Shown here piece after piece: positions 1-12,215 of a stretch of 64,000 nucleotides of DNA. A program made the position numbers and the translations under genes. The notes below the pieces were generated by a model. The model ran no database searches and was not told the origin of the DNA. It worked only from the letters and a program-made list of their open reading frames with translations. How positions within the stretch are numbered: position 1 is the first letter of the stretch; the number at the start of each line of letters is the position of its first letter. The stretch comes from Benincasa hispida (Eukaryota; Streptophyta; Magnoliopsida; Cucurbitales; Cucurbitaceae), in the NCBI RefSeq assembly GCF_009727055.1, contig NC_052360.1:66176379-66240378 (forward strand), in the 5' to 3' direction.

Positions 1-1081
1 GATCAAGCTGGAAAGGTACAGACCTACAAAGTTAGGCTTATGGCAAAAGGGTTTACCCAAAGAGAGGGGGTGGACTATGAAGAAACCTTCTCAGCGGTTG
101 CCATGATAAAGTCAATTAGAATATTCATGTCCATAGCTACATTTTATGATTATAATATCTGGCAAATGGATACCAAAACAGCCTTCCTTGAATGGCTATC
201 TTGAGGAGAGTATCTATACATCTCAACTAGAAGGATTTATAAAACAAGGTCAAAAGCAAAAGGTTTGCAAGCTTAATCGATCCATTTATGGGTTGAACCA
301 AACATGTCGATCCTAGAATATAAGATTTGGCACTACGATAAAATATTATGGCTTTGAACAAAATGTTGATGAACCTTGTGTTTACAAGAAAATCGTTTAC
401 AAAAACTTTCTGGTTTTATATGTTGATGATATTCTACTCATAGAAAATGAATTAGAATTTCTAACTGACGTCAAAAGTTGGCTTGCTATGCAATTCCAGA
501 TGAAAGATTTGGGTGAAGCACAGTATGTTCTTGAGATCCAAATAGTTCGGAACCAAAAGAATAGTACTTTAGCAATATCTCAGGCATCTTATATAGACAA
601 GAAGTTGTCTAGATATCAAATAATTTATTCCAAGAAAGAAATGTTGCCTTTCAGGCATGGAATTCATCTGTCTGAGGAACAAAGTCCTAAGACACCTCAA
701 GATGTTGAGGTTATGAATCGAATTCCATATGTATTAAAAGTAGGGACCTTGATGTATGCCATATTGTGTACTCGTCCCGACATATGCTATGTAGTCGACA
801 TAGTCAGTAGATTTAAGTCCAATCCAGGATATGATCATTGGACAGTTGTTAAGAATATCCTCAAGTATCTTTGAAGGATGAGGAATTATATGCTCGTGTA
901 TGGTGCTAAGGATCTGATCCTTACTAAATACATTGATTCTGACTTCCAGACCGATATTGATTCAAGGAAATCAACTTCAGGGTTAATATTCACTCTCAAT
1001 GGAAGAGTAGTAGTGTAGAGGAGTATCAAATAATGTTGTATTGCTGACTCCACAATGGAAGCTGAGTATGTAGCTGCAAGT
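1..1081 (+). pseudogene. Ty1/copia reverse transcriptase and start of RNase H (copia-1, left part)
   Basis: Remnant of a copia polyprotein that would copy element RNA into DNA in cytoplasmic particles. The start encodes the RT fingers (GFTQREGVDYEETFS-like). The catalytic motif YVDDI is intact near 420-435, followed by QFQMKDLGEAQYVL. RNase H begins near 900 and the conserved EAEYVAA box lies just before 1081. The frame breaks near 190-210, at 310-320 (in-frame TAG) and at 873 (TGA where TGG is usual), so no full protein can be made. The element enters from the left edge of the window. RNase H resumes at 12216 after the Athila-like insertion. Family assignment is firm; lineage within copia is not assigned. 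Confidence 0.9.
1077..1081. repeat. Target site duplication, left copy (CAAGT)
   Basis: CAAGT directly before the TG of the left LTR equals CAAGT at 12216-12220 directly after the CA of the right LTR. A 5-bp duplication is the usual footprint of Ty3/gypsy integration. Confidence 0.9.
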
Positions 1082-2731
1082 TGATGCGTTATTTATGATG
1101 TGGAATTGTGGATGAAATGCGATGATGAAATTGCGTTGAGCAGTCAAGTTTTCTCAGCGGAATCCAAGTGTAAACTCCACTGAGTTTTCTGGTAAGTCCA
1201 AGGTCAAAATCAGGGACTTTGGAAAATAGGTTGCGGTGGTAATTTTTAGGAAAACCTTGCGGTAACCAAATAAATAAATAGTTGTTGAGGTTGTTGTTTG
1301 CGGTAATGAAAAATAAACAAATGCGGCGAAGAATCAAAAGAGTTGAATAAACGGGAAATGCGATGAATATGCGGTGAACGGGTTAAGAAACGTTTCGGCT
1401 AACACTTCCTAGGATGCGTTCATGCTATGCGATCATGCAACATGCATACAACAGTAAACCACCTCTCGATGCGAATGCCATGACTTCTAAGGCTAAAACG
1501 CATGCGATATATGCAATAAGGACCTACACATAAGCCTCTATTCTTATTTATGCAACGACAAAATGACACACACACAAATAAGGCGACCATATAATATCAT
1601 TCCCATCTCTAGGATGCATGCGATGCAGGTTGACAAACAGAGCTTATCTCTAAGTCCCTATCTCTTGTTTATGCAGTTCTTGTCTTGCTCTCTCGAGTCT
1701 AGATTCTAACCTAGCTCTCTCGAGTTATCAGGTTATTTCTTTAGACTCTCTCTCGAGTAGCTCTAAAGGGCTGTTGAACATAACATCAAACAAGACAATC
1801 GCAAGCAATGAACTTCCTAGGTCATGTTAGTTTAGTTCTTCTCAACCCATTCGACTAGTTTAGCTACTCATGCGTGCTAAGAGAGTGAACAAATGTAGAA
1901 TAAGAACTTCCATTGTATAAATATAAAGATGAAGTACAACATAACAATGTAAGAATAGAATAAAGAGCCCAGTAGCAATCTCTTGCTACCCAGGCTTTTA
2001 CACTATTTTTCTACTCGTGTTCAAAAGATAATCTCGCTCTCGCGAGAGTCGGCCCGCTCATTGCTTCTACGCCTCAAGGTTCTCTCTCGAGTTTCCCTGA
2101 GCGATTTTCGACGTCTGTACTCTTCTCTTGCTTCACCTTAAAATAAAAGGAAAAACTATGGACAAAGACATGTTAAGCTAACTTATGAATTTTCTAACTG
2201 ATGAGCCCCTTTTCTGAAGGATGCCTCTGGTATTTATAGAGCTTCGGGGTGAAGGCGACTTCTCTCTCATGATTGAGCAGATGGGATGGCTTTAATTCCC
2301 TGACTGATGCACCGAATATTTGTCACCCAAAAGCTTAATGTACTTGTTATCATTAGCGGCAGTCAGCTTAATTTGGATTCGACCGTCATCAGCTTTCTCT
2401 CCCATCGCGATTAATTATGCCTTTCATCCAGATGCGCCCATCAGGTTGCGGCAATCCTTTTTGAGCAAATGTTTGCAAACACAATCACCGCAAAGTCTTG
2501 CGGTAATGTTGCGCTCGACTAATGATTTCCTATGATTGTAATTTCTGCCTTGCGTCAACGCATATTCTGCATAAAAACACAAAAACCAACTGTTTCTATG
2601 CGATGAACGCATGCGACCGCAATATTATGAAATTGATGCTTTTTAGACATAATCTAACATCATTTATCACTGCAAGCCACCATTGTTTAAGAACTTAGCA
2701 CTATGATAACGTGCATTTTTGCTCGTTATCA
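1082..2731 (-). repeat. 3' LTR of the Athila-like element
   Basis: Begins TGATGCG and ends GTTATCA on the plus strand and aligns along its whole length with 10565-12215. It contains CTCTCGAGT-type words near 1690-1760 and 2040-2100. Compared with the other LTR it keeps about 20 bp near 1720 that the other lacks. The reading frames at 1089-1337 and 2320-2535 lie inside it and are not genes. Confidence 0.92.
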
Positions 2732-2743
2732 CACCCCCGAATT
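2732..2743 (-). other. Polypurine tract of the Athila-like element
   Basis: On the minus strand a run TTCGGGGGTG lies directly before the TGATAACG start of the 3' LTR, as expected for the plus-strand primer of a retrotransposon. Confidence 0.55.
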
Positions 2744-5460
2744 TAAACAATGCTTGTCCTCAAGCATAAGCTAAAGACTTCCTTTAGCAAGTCTACCGGA
2801 ATGTTCTTTTTCCTAGATTTCTCAAGTATACATCGTTCAAATCCTATATACCAAAATTTTTTAAAGTCTTATTCAAGTCTCCTCTTAAAATATTTCTAAG
2901 ACCTAGGGACCGCAAGCTTAACCTTCAAAAAGACATTACTAACTTCCGGGACATCGCATGATTTATTTCAAAAAGAAAAATTTTCAACCGGGGTGTCAAA
3001 TGATTTTATCCTTGCATATTTCTTGACATTGTTATTTATTTTTTTATTTTTTTTCTGACCTTGCACTGATCCAAGTGCCTTACCTTCATTTTGGCCTACC
3101 CCCTCGTGTGTCATGCGGACAACCAACTACGGGAAATGTGCTCTTCCTCAGAATAAACTCATACCTACTTGCCAGGTGAGTTGCGGTCATTTATTTATGC
3201 GTTGATCCTGGCAACTTACTTTCGTTTTGGCTTGCCCCTACGTGTGTCATTCGAACATCCAACCAGAGTTCCTTAGTTCGTTTTATTCAGAGTTCCTTAG
3301 TTCCACGAAGTCAACTCGGCGATGCCAGCCTTTACTCGCGGCCCATTAACTTTGAATATGTTGGTTCCATCATCATTTGATAATTCAACCGCACCATCTG
3401 GGAATACTTGTCTAAATATGAATGGTCCGGACCAACATGACTTTAATTTTCCCTCTGGAGTTGTTATTCTCAAAAAATTTTTCTTTTTCTCTTTTTTTTT
3501 TCAAAATAGTAAGGTCGAAAATAAATACCTCACCCCCAAATTTAAAATGCGGCAATGTCCTCATTGCCAAAAGATTGAAATAAGTCATGTGATGTTCTTA
3601 GAAAGCTTCGTAAAGAGAGTTTGAAAGAAAGCTAGCAAACCCCTAACTTCTAGAAATATTTCGTGAGGTGACTGTCTTAAAGTTAAGTTGTCTCTAGTAT
3701 ATATGAAAGAAATAGAAACATATTCTTCATCATTGAAATCATAATTGGCAAAGAGATAGCATGCGGTAACTTACTAAATTTATCCGTGTCAAATGATTGC
3801 GGTAGTAAAAGAGGATGCAATGATAAAACTTTTAAAGCTAAAATGCGATGCGTTAGCGAAAAATTTGAAATAAAGTGAAGGAAGAATACAACCCCCAAAT
3901 TTGCGTTGTCGCCCGCATTATGTATTGATGCATCCTTCTTTGCGGCGATCTATCTTCTTTGGATTACGGTGATGAAATTTGATAAATTGCTTCTTTGTGT
4001 AACATCTCCACAATCCTGCGCCTCGATCGTTGCAAGAAAATAGAGAGAGGGTCAAATAATTTTTAAACAAAACAAACACCTTTTTTTTTTAATAGGAAGA
4101 GTAAGAATAGATAAAGACTAAAAAGATATAGTGAATTGAAAATTATAAGTAGTAGAGAAGAATTGAAGAGTCCATGATTCCCAAAACTTGCGTCCCTGAT
4201 GGATTTCAATCGTCAAATAACGCAGGGACCACCTACTTCCTTCTTTATTCAGAGTTCCTTAGTTCCACGGAGTCAACTCGGCGATGCCAGCCTTTACTCG
4301 CTGCCCATTAACTTTGAATATGTTGGTTCCATCAGCATTTGATAATTCAACCGCACCATGTGGGAATACTTGTCTAACTATGAATGGTCCAGACTAACAT
4401 GACTTTAATTTTCCCTCTGGAGTTGTTATTCTCAAAAAAAATTTCTTTTTCTCTTTTTTTTTTTTCAAAATAGTAAGGTCAAAAATAAATACCTCACCCC
4501 CAAATTTAAAATACGACAATGTCCTCATTGCCAAAAGATTAAAATAAGTCATGCGATGTTCTTAGAAAGCTTCGTAAAGAGAGTTTGAAAGAAAGCAAGC
4601 AAACCCCTAACTTCTAGAGATATTTTGTGACGTGACTATCTTAAAGTTAAGTTGACTCTAGTATATATGAAAGAAATAGAAGCATATTCTTCATCATTGA
4701 AATCGTAATTGGCAAAGAGATAGCATGCGATAATTTACTAAATTTATTCGTGTCAAATGATTGCAGTAGTCAAAGAGGATGCGATGATAAAACTTTTAAA
4801 GCTAAAATGTGATGCGTTAGCGCAAAATTTGAAATAAAGTGAAGGAAGAATACAACCCCCAAATTTGCGTTGTCGCCCGCATTGTGTATTGATGCATCCT
4901 TCTTTGCGGCAATCTATCTTTTTTGGATTGCGGTGACGAAATTTGATAAATTGCTTTTTCGTGTAACATCTCTACAATCCTGCGCCTCGATCATTGCAAG
5001 AAAATAGAGAGAGGGTCAAATGATTTTTAAACAACACAAACACCTTTTTTTTTTTTTTTTGAATAAGAAGAGTAAGAATAGATAAAGACTGAAAAGATAT
5101 AGTGGATTGAAAATTCTGAGTAGTAGAGAAGAATTGAAGAGTCCATGATTCCCAAAACTTGCATCCTTGGTGGATTTCAATCGTCTTTATTTAGAGTTCC
5201 TTAGTTCCACGGAGTCAACTCGGCGATGCCAACCTTCTCCATGATACGCCTTTACTCGTTGCCCATTAACTTTGAATATGTTGGTTCCATCATCAATTGA
5301 TAATTCAACCGCACCATGTGGGAATATGTCTAACTATGAATGGTCCCGACCAATGTGACTTTAATTTTCCCTCTGTCCGAATTAGAGGTTTTTACCGCAT
5401 ATGCGTTTGTCGTGTCAGTACTTGGTGCGCTCCTTGTAAATCTTTGCGTTCTCATATGCG
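2744..5460 (-). repeat. Non-coding tail of the Athila-like element with ~950-bp tandem repeats
   Basis: The block starting AGAGTTCCTTAGTTCCACG occurs at 3289, 4251 and 5193. This gives two full units of 962 and 942 bp and a third broken off near 5375. Each unit contains the same internal landmarks: a T-rich run, CACCCCCAAATTT, and an ATGCATCCTTCTTTGCGGC box. A shorter partial copy of the start block sits at 3264-3280. In Athila relatives this interval often holds an envelope-like frame; none is visible here, and the small frames (such as 3322-3624) are inside the repeats. Confidence 0.85.
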
Positions 5461-5468
5461 TTAATCCT

Positions 5469-6149
5469 TCATTCTTCTAGCTCGACCAATTGCATTTTTC
5501 GCACTTCTCCTGCTTTCTTCAAATCAAAATTCAGTTTCTTCACCACCCATATTGCCTTGTATTCCAGCTCCAGAGGCAAATGACATGACTTACCAAATAC
5601 CAACGCATATGGGGACATACCTATGGGTGTTTTAAATGCAGTCTGGTATACCCACAACGCATCGTCGAGCTTTGTTGCCCAATCTGTTCGCGAAGGCCTT
5701 ACTACCATCCCGACTATCTGTTTAATCTCTCGATTGGACACCTCGGCCTGACCATTCATCTGCGGATGGTATGCGGTGGCCACTTTGTGGAGAATATTGT
5801 ATTTGCACAGCAACTTCTTAACCGAATGATTGACAAAGTGAGACCCCTCATAATTTATTATGACACGTGGGGTGCCAGAACGAGTGAAAAATTTCTTCTT
5901 CAGCAATTGAGAGACTACCGCCACATTGCTTGCGGCGCATGCCACTGCCTCAGATACATAGTCGATGGTTAATAAAATATAGTGTTTACCATTCGAGGAA
6001 GGGAATGGTCCCATGAAATCAATACCCCACACGTCGAACAATTCAAGCTCCAAGATGGTGTTCATCAGCATTACATGTTTCCATGAAATGTTACCTATGC
6101 GTTGGCACCAATCACACTTCCTGGCATAGTCAATCAAATCCTTAAACAA
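5469..6149 (-). pseudogene. Athila-like integrase
   Basis: About 226 residues of integrase, which would join element DNA to the chromosome. The zinc-binding end is visible as CDWCQR. The core has the first catalytic Asp in GIDFMGPF and the catalytic Glu in the [10 protein letters not shown] block after HPQMNGQ. The second catalytic Asp, expected before EGSHF, is replaced by Tyr (INYEGSHF), so the protein should be inactive even if made. It follows RNase H in the element, separated by a broken stretch (6150-6387) that still shows integrase N-terminal similarity. Its C-terminal end is near 5469, before the repeat tail. Confidence 0.88.
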
Positions 6150-7082
6150 TATTGGCCATAAGAATCCACTCTGTAAAACCTTGGCTGCGGTGTGTTATCC
6201 TCCAAAGTGCCTACCATATGGTGAGTCATGGCATTGCGATAATATGCGTTGTTGAGCAGCATCTGGTACGCATAGTCGCAGAATCTGGTTTGCTCCCCCT
6301 TTTATACAGATTCGGCTCATCCCAATAATAATATCCACGTTCATGTTGAAGCTTCCTCTGTTGGTGGTAGGTATAATCTTTAGGAAATTATCTGCAAACT
6401 AGATAGTTGACTATGTCAGCGTACCAAGGAAAGTCTTTAATATGGAACAGTTGCTCATCCGGGAACACCGCACTTACTTCTGATTCATTACGGTCAACTT
6501 CAGGGTTTTCTAATCTAGATAAGTGATCCGCAACTTGGTTCTCTGTCCCCTTTCGATCAATTATTTCTATGTCAAATTCTTGAAGGAGAAGAACCCATCT
6601 GATCAACCTCGGCTTTGCGTCCTTCTTTGTCATTAAGTACTTTAATGTCGAATGATTAGTATGGATGAGTACCATCGTCCCCAGCAGATATGCTCGAAAT
6701 TTTTCCAACACAAAAATTACTGCAAGAAGCTCTTTCTTTGTGGTGGTATAATTGGTCTGAGCAGGATTTAACGTCTTACTCGCATATGCGATGGGATGTA
6801 AGATTGTTTTTCTCTTCTGCGCCAAAGCTGCTCCCATCGCATACCCGCTTGCATCGCACATTATTTCAAAAGGAAGTGTCTAGTCAGGTGCAATTAACAC
6901 GGGTGCGGTAATCAGTGCATTCTTCAAAATTCTGAAATCGTTGAGGCAATTGTTGTCAAAATCAAATTTTCTATCAGCCTCCAACAACGCACTCAGTGGT
7001 CATGCTATTTTTGAAAAGTCTTTGACAAAGCGTCTGTAGAATCCAGCATGCCCCAAAAAACTTCATACAGCCTTCACGCTTG
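6150..7082 (-). pseudogene. Athila-like RNase H and RT connection
   Basis: The clearest part (6388-6861) encodes an RNase H that would remove RNA from the RNA/DNA hybrid. It begins at the conserved [12 protein letters not shown], continues with [23 protein letters not shown] and the [11 protein letters not shown] stretch, and ends at [13 protein letters not shown]. In relatives the second acidic residue lies in TDHSAL; here the text is TNHSTL, an Asp to Asn change fitting G-to-A decay. Between 6862 and 7082 the RT thumb and connection are readable only with frame changes. RT lies upstream in the element and integrase downstream. Confidence 0.85.
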
Positions 7083-8318
7083 TTAAAGGTGGAAGTTTTT
7101 CAATTGCTTTGATTTTTGCTTTATCCACTTCGAACCCGTCCTAGGAAACTTGTGCCCTAACACGATGCCCTCCTTAACCATAAAATGGCATTTTTTCCAA
7201 TTAAGCACCAGATTCGTCTCTTCGCATCTCTTTAGTATCTTCTCCAAGTAGGCTAGACAGACTTCATAGGTGTTCCCATAAACAGAAATGTCGACCATAA
7301 ATATTTCAACAGAGTCCTCAAGATAGACTGAAAAGATGGCCATCATGCACCTTTGGAACGTGCTTGGCGCATTGCAGATGCTGAACGGCATGCAGCGGAA
7401 AGCAAAGGTCCCATATGGGCAGGCGAATGTGGTCTTGTCTTGGTCTTCTGGAGCTATCATAATTTGGTTATACCCGGCATAACCATCCAGAAAGCAGTAA
7501 AAGTCATTTCTAGCTAGACGGTCTAGCATTTGATCAATGAACGGTAAGGAGAAATGATCTTTCTTTGTGGCCGCATTCAGCTTGTGGTAGTCCATGCAAA
7601 TGCGCCACCCAGTGATGGTTCTTTGCAGTATTAGCTCATTGTTTTCATTCGGGACTATCGTCATGCCACCCTTTTTCGTCACACACTACACAGGGCTGAC
7701 CCATGTGCTATCTGCTATAGGATAAATAATGCCTGCATCTAACCATTTAATGATCTCCTTTTTAACGACCTCTTTCAATGCATGGTTGAGTCTGCGTTGA
7801 TGTTCGATCGTTGCCTTGTGGTCCTCTTCAAGACGAATGTGGTGCATACAGTACGCTGGGCTAATTCCTCTAATGTCGGCGAGCGTCCAGCCAATTGCTC
7901 GCAAGTGTTTCCTCAGAATTTTCATCAACGCGTTCTTCTGGTCTTCGTTTAGCTCAAAGGAAATAATAACTAGCAGCTTCTCGTTCTGCCCCAAAAACGT
8001 GTACTTTAAATAATTCGGCAGGGTCTTTAATTCTAATGTTGGTGGTTCTACTAAGGATGGTTGTGTTGTTTTTCTTTCTTCTTTTTCTGTTGGCTTTTCT
8101 TCTTGGTTTGCGATCATCTCTTCTTCCTTGCTTGTTTTTGTTTTGATCGCATTACAGGTAGCAATGAATGTGCTTACATCCTCTTCTTCATTCTCTTTGT
8201 TAAACTTTTCTTCTTCAATCAAATTTTGGTCATTGTCTGAGTCATGCAGGTCTTCTTCGTCAGGAAACTTCATGGCATAAATTATGTTGAACTTGAGCTT
8301 CTGTCCATTGATGCTCAA
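7083..8318 (-). pseudogene. Athila-like reverse transcriptase
   Basis: Two adjoining frames (7686-8318 and 7083-7682) cover the N-terminal linker, rich in Glu and Lys, and the RT domain. Landmarks in order are IRGISPAYCMHHI, the WRICMDYHKLNAATKKDHF fingers, FLDGYAGYNQI, CPYGTFAFRCMPF and NAPSTFQRCM. The active site reads FMVDIS instead of the usual F-x-D-D-x-S, so the first of the paired Asp residues is Val. A stop separates the two frames at 7683-7685, near the VSPV-VTKKGG position. The RT is therefore doubly dead. Confidence 0.9.
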
Positions 8319-8327
8319 AGTGATCTC

Positions 8328-8749
8328 TCATTTATGCACATCAATCTGGGCACGGCCTATTAATAAAAATGGTTGCCTCAAGATGATGGCCACATTTTTA
8401 TCGGCCTCATAATCCAAGATGATGAAGTCGGCTGGTAGGATAAATTTGTCAATGGTAATCAGCACGTCCTTCACCTTTCCTTCTAGATGCATCAGAGATC
8501 TATCGGCCAGTTGGAGAGTCACGGTTGTAGGCACAAGCTGCCCACATTCAGCTGCTTAAAGATCGACAGAGGCATCAAATTGATACTGGCTTCAAGGTCA
8601 CACAAGGCTTGCCCAATGTACAGTCCTCCTATGGAGCAGAGTATAGTAAAGCTCCCAGGATCGCTCATCTTTGGTAGAATTATTGATTTTGAACCCTGTG
8701 TTAACGCCACCGTCGCAAACTTACCAGCTCCCCTCTTTTTGGTTACCAT
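8328..8749 (-). pseudogene. Athila-like aspartic protease
   Basis: A retropepsin-type domain that would cut the polyprotein. The segment CDLEASINLMPLSIF matches the Athila protease active-site block, where DLGAS is usual; here Gly is Glu. It continues with PTTVTLQLADRSL and KFILPADFIILDYEADK in a second overlapping frame, so a frameshift lies near 8520-8530. It ends with the ILRQPFLLIGRAQIDVHK block, where Gly-Arg-Pro is usual, before the RT linker. Assignment rests on these blocks in their normal order between gag and RT. Confidence 0.85.
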
Positions 8750-8815
8750 ATCCTTCAGAAACTTGCTTAGGCAGACATTTCCTCAATCACTTCACTGAAT
8801 TAATATGTAATTGTT

Positions 8816-10397
8816 TTAACATAGATAACAAGTGTTGGTACTGTACCTCTTCATTCTTTTTCTTTCTAAGTCTCTGTGGGGAAGGTGGTAACTGCATCTC
8901 ACGGTCCCCTTCTCTGTTGTCCTTAAGGTCGACGCAACTTCTGGTTTTATTACTTCTTTTTCTTCTTCTTTTTCTTGCGTCACCGCAATTTTAGGTTCCG
9001 CTGCAATGGGAGCAATTCGGCTAGGCTCCTTTCTTTCTCCCTCCACAGTTTTTCCACTTCGCAATGTCACAACCTGACATGCTCTTTACTGATCCCCCCG
9101 GGTTATGTGGCAGTTCTTTTGAACTCGGCAGAGCCCCTTATGGTTTGTTCTCTAGCTCACTTGCAATCTGGCGTATCTATAATTCTAGATTTCTGATGGA
9201 TGTAGCCTGACTTTGAAGCACCGTTTCGTTTTTCTCTATATATGGCTTCAATAGGCTTTCCAAGGAAGAAGATTGAGGTGGTTGTGATCTACTAGCTTGA
9301 TTGCTTGTCTGACCGTTATTACGTGGGAAGAACCTAGGTGGCCCTTCTTTCAACGCCACAGGTTGGAAATTCTGCTGCAGATTCTTCCATGTAAAATTGG
9401 GGTGGTTTCGCCATCCGGGGTTGTAGGTATTCAAAAATAGATTATTTTTCACAAAGTAAATAGACTGTCAATTCTGTGGGCATTCTTCCATTGCGTGCCT
9501 ATCATCGAAATTCGCACACCTTGCGGTGTTTTGACTAATTGCGTTCATTTTCCCATTTTGCGGTGTTGAGCTACTGATCGCAATTCCCTTAATTAAGTTC
9601 ATCATTGCGGTCATTTGATTCTGTAGTGAAGTAATAGCACCATTACTTGTGTCGTTATCCTTGATTCTTTGTTTCATATCACTCTCTCTCCAAACTTCGT
9701 GGTTCTTAGAGATGCGATCCAAGATATTCTTAGTCTCGTCATACGTTTTATCAAGCAGACCACTAGCGGTTGCCGTATTGGCTGCGGTCTGCAAAGCGAG
9801 ATTCAAACCATGATAAAAGATTTCCATCTAAAGGTAGTCTGGTAAACCATTGTATGGACAGTTTTGGACCAATCTCTTCAACCTCGCCCAGGCATCGCTC
9901 AACGATTCGTCCATGTATTGTTCAAAATTTGTTATGAGTTTCCTTCATCTAGCGTTCTCAGTAGGCGGAAAATATTTCTTCATAAATTTCTCTACGACAT
10001 GTTCCTATGAAGTGATCTCTCCCGGCTCGAGGGAATATGCCTCTTTTCTTGCCTGATCACAAAGAGAAAATGGGAACAAAGTTAGTCGAACTTATTCGGC
10101 AGAGATGTTTGGGAACACAAAAGTATTGCAGATTTCAATAAAGCTTCGGAGGTGGACGTACGGGTCTTTGCCACGCCGTCCTCCGAATTGTCTCGCAGTC
10201 TGAATCATCTGCAGTATCACCGGCTTCATTTCGAATCGGCTCCCGTCGAAGGCAGGCCTCATAATTCTTGGAGAGAAATCATACAGGTTTTGCGATGCAT
10301 AGTCCCTAATGGGTTTATTGCTATCGTTTGCCAGAAGGATTGGATTCTCCATGACGTTGTTTTCGTTTGGTGCTCCATTTTCAGGCTGCTCTGCCAT
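8816..10397 (-). pseudogene. Athila-like gag, broken into several frames
   Basis: The capsid-type protein that would package element RNA. The N-terminal frame (10092-10397) begins MAEQPENGAPNE and holds the conserved IRDYASQNLYDFSPRIMRP and RTARQFGG-like region. The middle of gag (9828-10091) survives only in broken frames. The next frame (9468-9827) has FYHGLNLALQTAANTA, and 9177-9452 has a Pro/Gln-rich stretch (RNNGQTSNQASRSQPPQSS). 8816-9070 carries MTLRSGKTV, typical of the gag-protease junction in this lineage. Several stops and frame changes are present. It sits directly after the 5' LTR and primer site. Confidence 0.85.
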
Positions 10398-10538
10398 CTC
10401 TTCTTTATCTGACTGTTGTTGGTGGTGGTCTCTTAATCTCCGTTTAAACGTTCTCTCAATCTCCGGGTTGTAATTCGCCAGAGATTGAGAGTCTGCAAAG
10501 AAATTAGAAAAATTACCATTAGCACACTATTTTGCCAA

Positions 10539-10560
10539 AGTCCCCGGCAACGATGCTAAA
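10539..10560 (-). other. Primer binding site region of the Athila-like element
   Basis: A few bases from the inner edge of the 5' LTR the minus strand reads TTTTTAGCATCGTTGCCGGG. Plant Athila elements usually have a tRNA-Asp-type site with a GGCGCC core here; in this copy the core is AGCATC while the CGTTGCCGGGG half is kept. Confidence 0.5.
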
Positions 10561-10564
10561 AACA

Positions 10565-12215
10565 TGATGCGTTATTTATGATGTGGAATTATGGATGAAA
10601 TGCGATGATGAAATTGCTTTGAGCACTCAAGTTTTCTCAGCAGAATCCAAATGTAAACTCTACTGAGTTTTCTGGTAAGTCCGGGGTCGAACTCAGGGAC
10701 TTTGGAAAATAGGTTGCCGTGATAATTTTTAGGAAAACTTTGCGATAACCAAATAAATAAATAGTTGTTGAGGTTGTTGTTTGCTGTAATGAAAAATAAA
10801 TAAATGCAGTGGAGATTGAAAAGAGTTGAATAAACGGGAAATGCGACGAGCATGCGGTGAACGGGTTGAGAAAATTTTCGGCTAACACTTCCTAAGATGC
10901 GTTCATGCTATGCGATCATGCAACATGCATACAACAGTAAACCACCTCACTGTGCGAATGCCATGACTTCTAAGGCTAGAACGCATACGATATATGCGAT
11001 AAGTCTATAGGACCTATACATCAGCCTCTTTTCTTATTTATGCGATGACAAAATGAAACACAAACAAATAAGGCGACCACATAATATCATTCCCATCTCT
11101 AGAATGCATGCGATGCAGGTTGACAAACAGAGCTTATCTCTAACTCTCTATCTCTTGTTTATGCAGTTCTAATCTTGCTCACTTGAGTCTAGATTCTAAC
11201 CTAGCTCTTTCATTAGACTCTCTTTCGAGTAGCTCTAAAGGGGTGTTGGACAAAATATCAAACAAGACAATCGCAAGCAATGAACTTCTTGGGTCATGTT
11301 AACTTAGTTCTTCTCAACACATTCGACTAGTTTAGCTACTCATGCGTGCTAAGAGAGTGAACATATGTAGAATAAGAACTTCCATTGTATAAATATAAAG
11401 ATGAAATACAAGATAAAAATGCAATAATAGAATAAAGAGCCTGGTAGAAATCTCCTACTGCCCAATCTTTTACATTATTTTTCTACTCGTGTTCAAAAGA
11501 TAATCTCGCTCTCGCAAGAGTCAGCCCGCTCTCTGCTTCTACGCCTCAAGGTTCTCTCTCGAGTTGCCTTGAGTGATTTTCGGCATCTTTACTCTTCTCT
11601 TACTTCGCCTTAAAATAAAAGGAAAAACTGTGGACAAAGACATGCTAAGCTAACTTATGAATTCTCTAACTGGTGAACTCCTTTCTGAAGGATACCTCTG
11701 GTATTTATAGAGCTTCGAGGTAAAGGCGGCTTCTCTCTCATGATTTCGCAGATGGGATGGCTTTAATTCCCTGATTGATGCGTCGAATATTTGTCACCGA
11801 AAATTTGAATGTACTTGTAATCGTTAGCAGTTGTCAGCTTTATTCGGATTCGACCGTCATCAGCTTTCTGTCCCATCGCGATTAATTATGCCTTTCATCC
11901 AGATGCGCCCACCAAATTGCGCTGACCAAGTTGCGGCAATCCTTTTTTAGCAAATGTTTGCGAACACAATCACTACAAAGTCTTTCGGTAATGTTGCTCT
12001 CGACCAATGATTTCCTATGATTATAATTTTGTCCTTACGTCAATGCATATTCTGCATAAAAACACAAAAACCAACTGTTTCTGTCGATGAACGCATGCGA
12101 CCGCAATATTATGAAATTGATGCTTTTTGTACACAATCTAACATCATTTATCAACGCAAGCCGACATTGTTTAGGAACTTAGCACTATGATAACGTGCAT
12201 TTCTGCCCGTTATCA
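10565..12215 (-). repeat. 5' LTR of the Athila-like element
   Basis: Starts TGATGCG and ends GTTATCA on the plus strand and matches 1082-2731 throughout. It would hold promoter and polyadenylation signals for the minus-strand transcript. Small differences and short indels separate it from its partner. The frame at 12151-12450 on the minus strand crosses its outer end and is not a gene. Confidence 0.92.

Larger units (their letters stand above)
1082..12215 (-). mobile_element. Athila-like Ty3/gypsy LTR retrotransposon, complete in structure, coding regions decayed
   Basis: An 11.1-kb element read on the minus strand. Order in its own direction: 5' LTR (10565-12215), primer site, gag, protease, RT, RNase H, integrase, a 2.7-kb non-coding tail with large tandem repeats, a purine tract, 3' LTR (1082-2731). 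LTRs of about 1.65 kb, the gag type (DYASQNLYDFSPRI region) and the primer site resemble the plant Athila lineage. It lies inside the RNase H of copia-1 with a perfect CAAGT duplication. Stops and changed catalytic residues show it can no longer move by itself. The two LTRs differ at about six of the first 100 positions, so the insertion is not recent. Confidence 0.9.

Noticed and set aside
2320..2535. Open frame with a signal-peptide-like start
   Set aside because: It lies wholly within the 3' LTR of the Athila-like element, and the matching place in the other LTR (about 11800-12020) does not keep the frame.
3322..3624. 100-codon open frame, plus strand
   Set aside because: It falls in the tandem repeat of the Athila-like tail, is on the strand opposite to the element, and the second repeat unit lacks it.
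3289..5375. CRISPR-like or satellite array
   Set aside because: Units are about 950 bp, only two and a part, and inside a retrotransposon; no short direct repeats with spacers.
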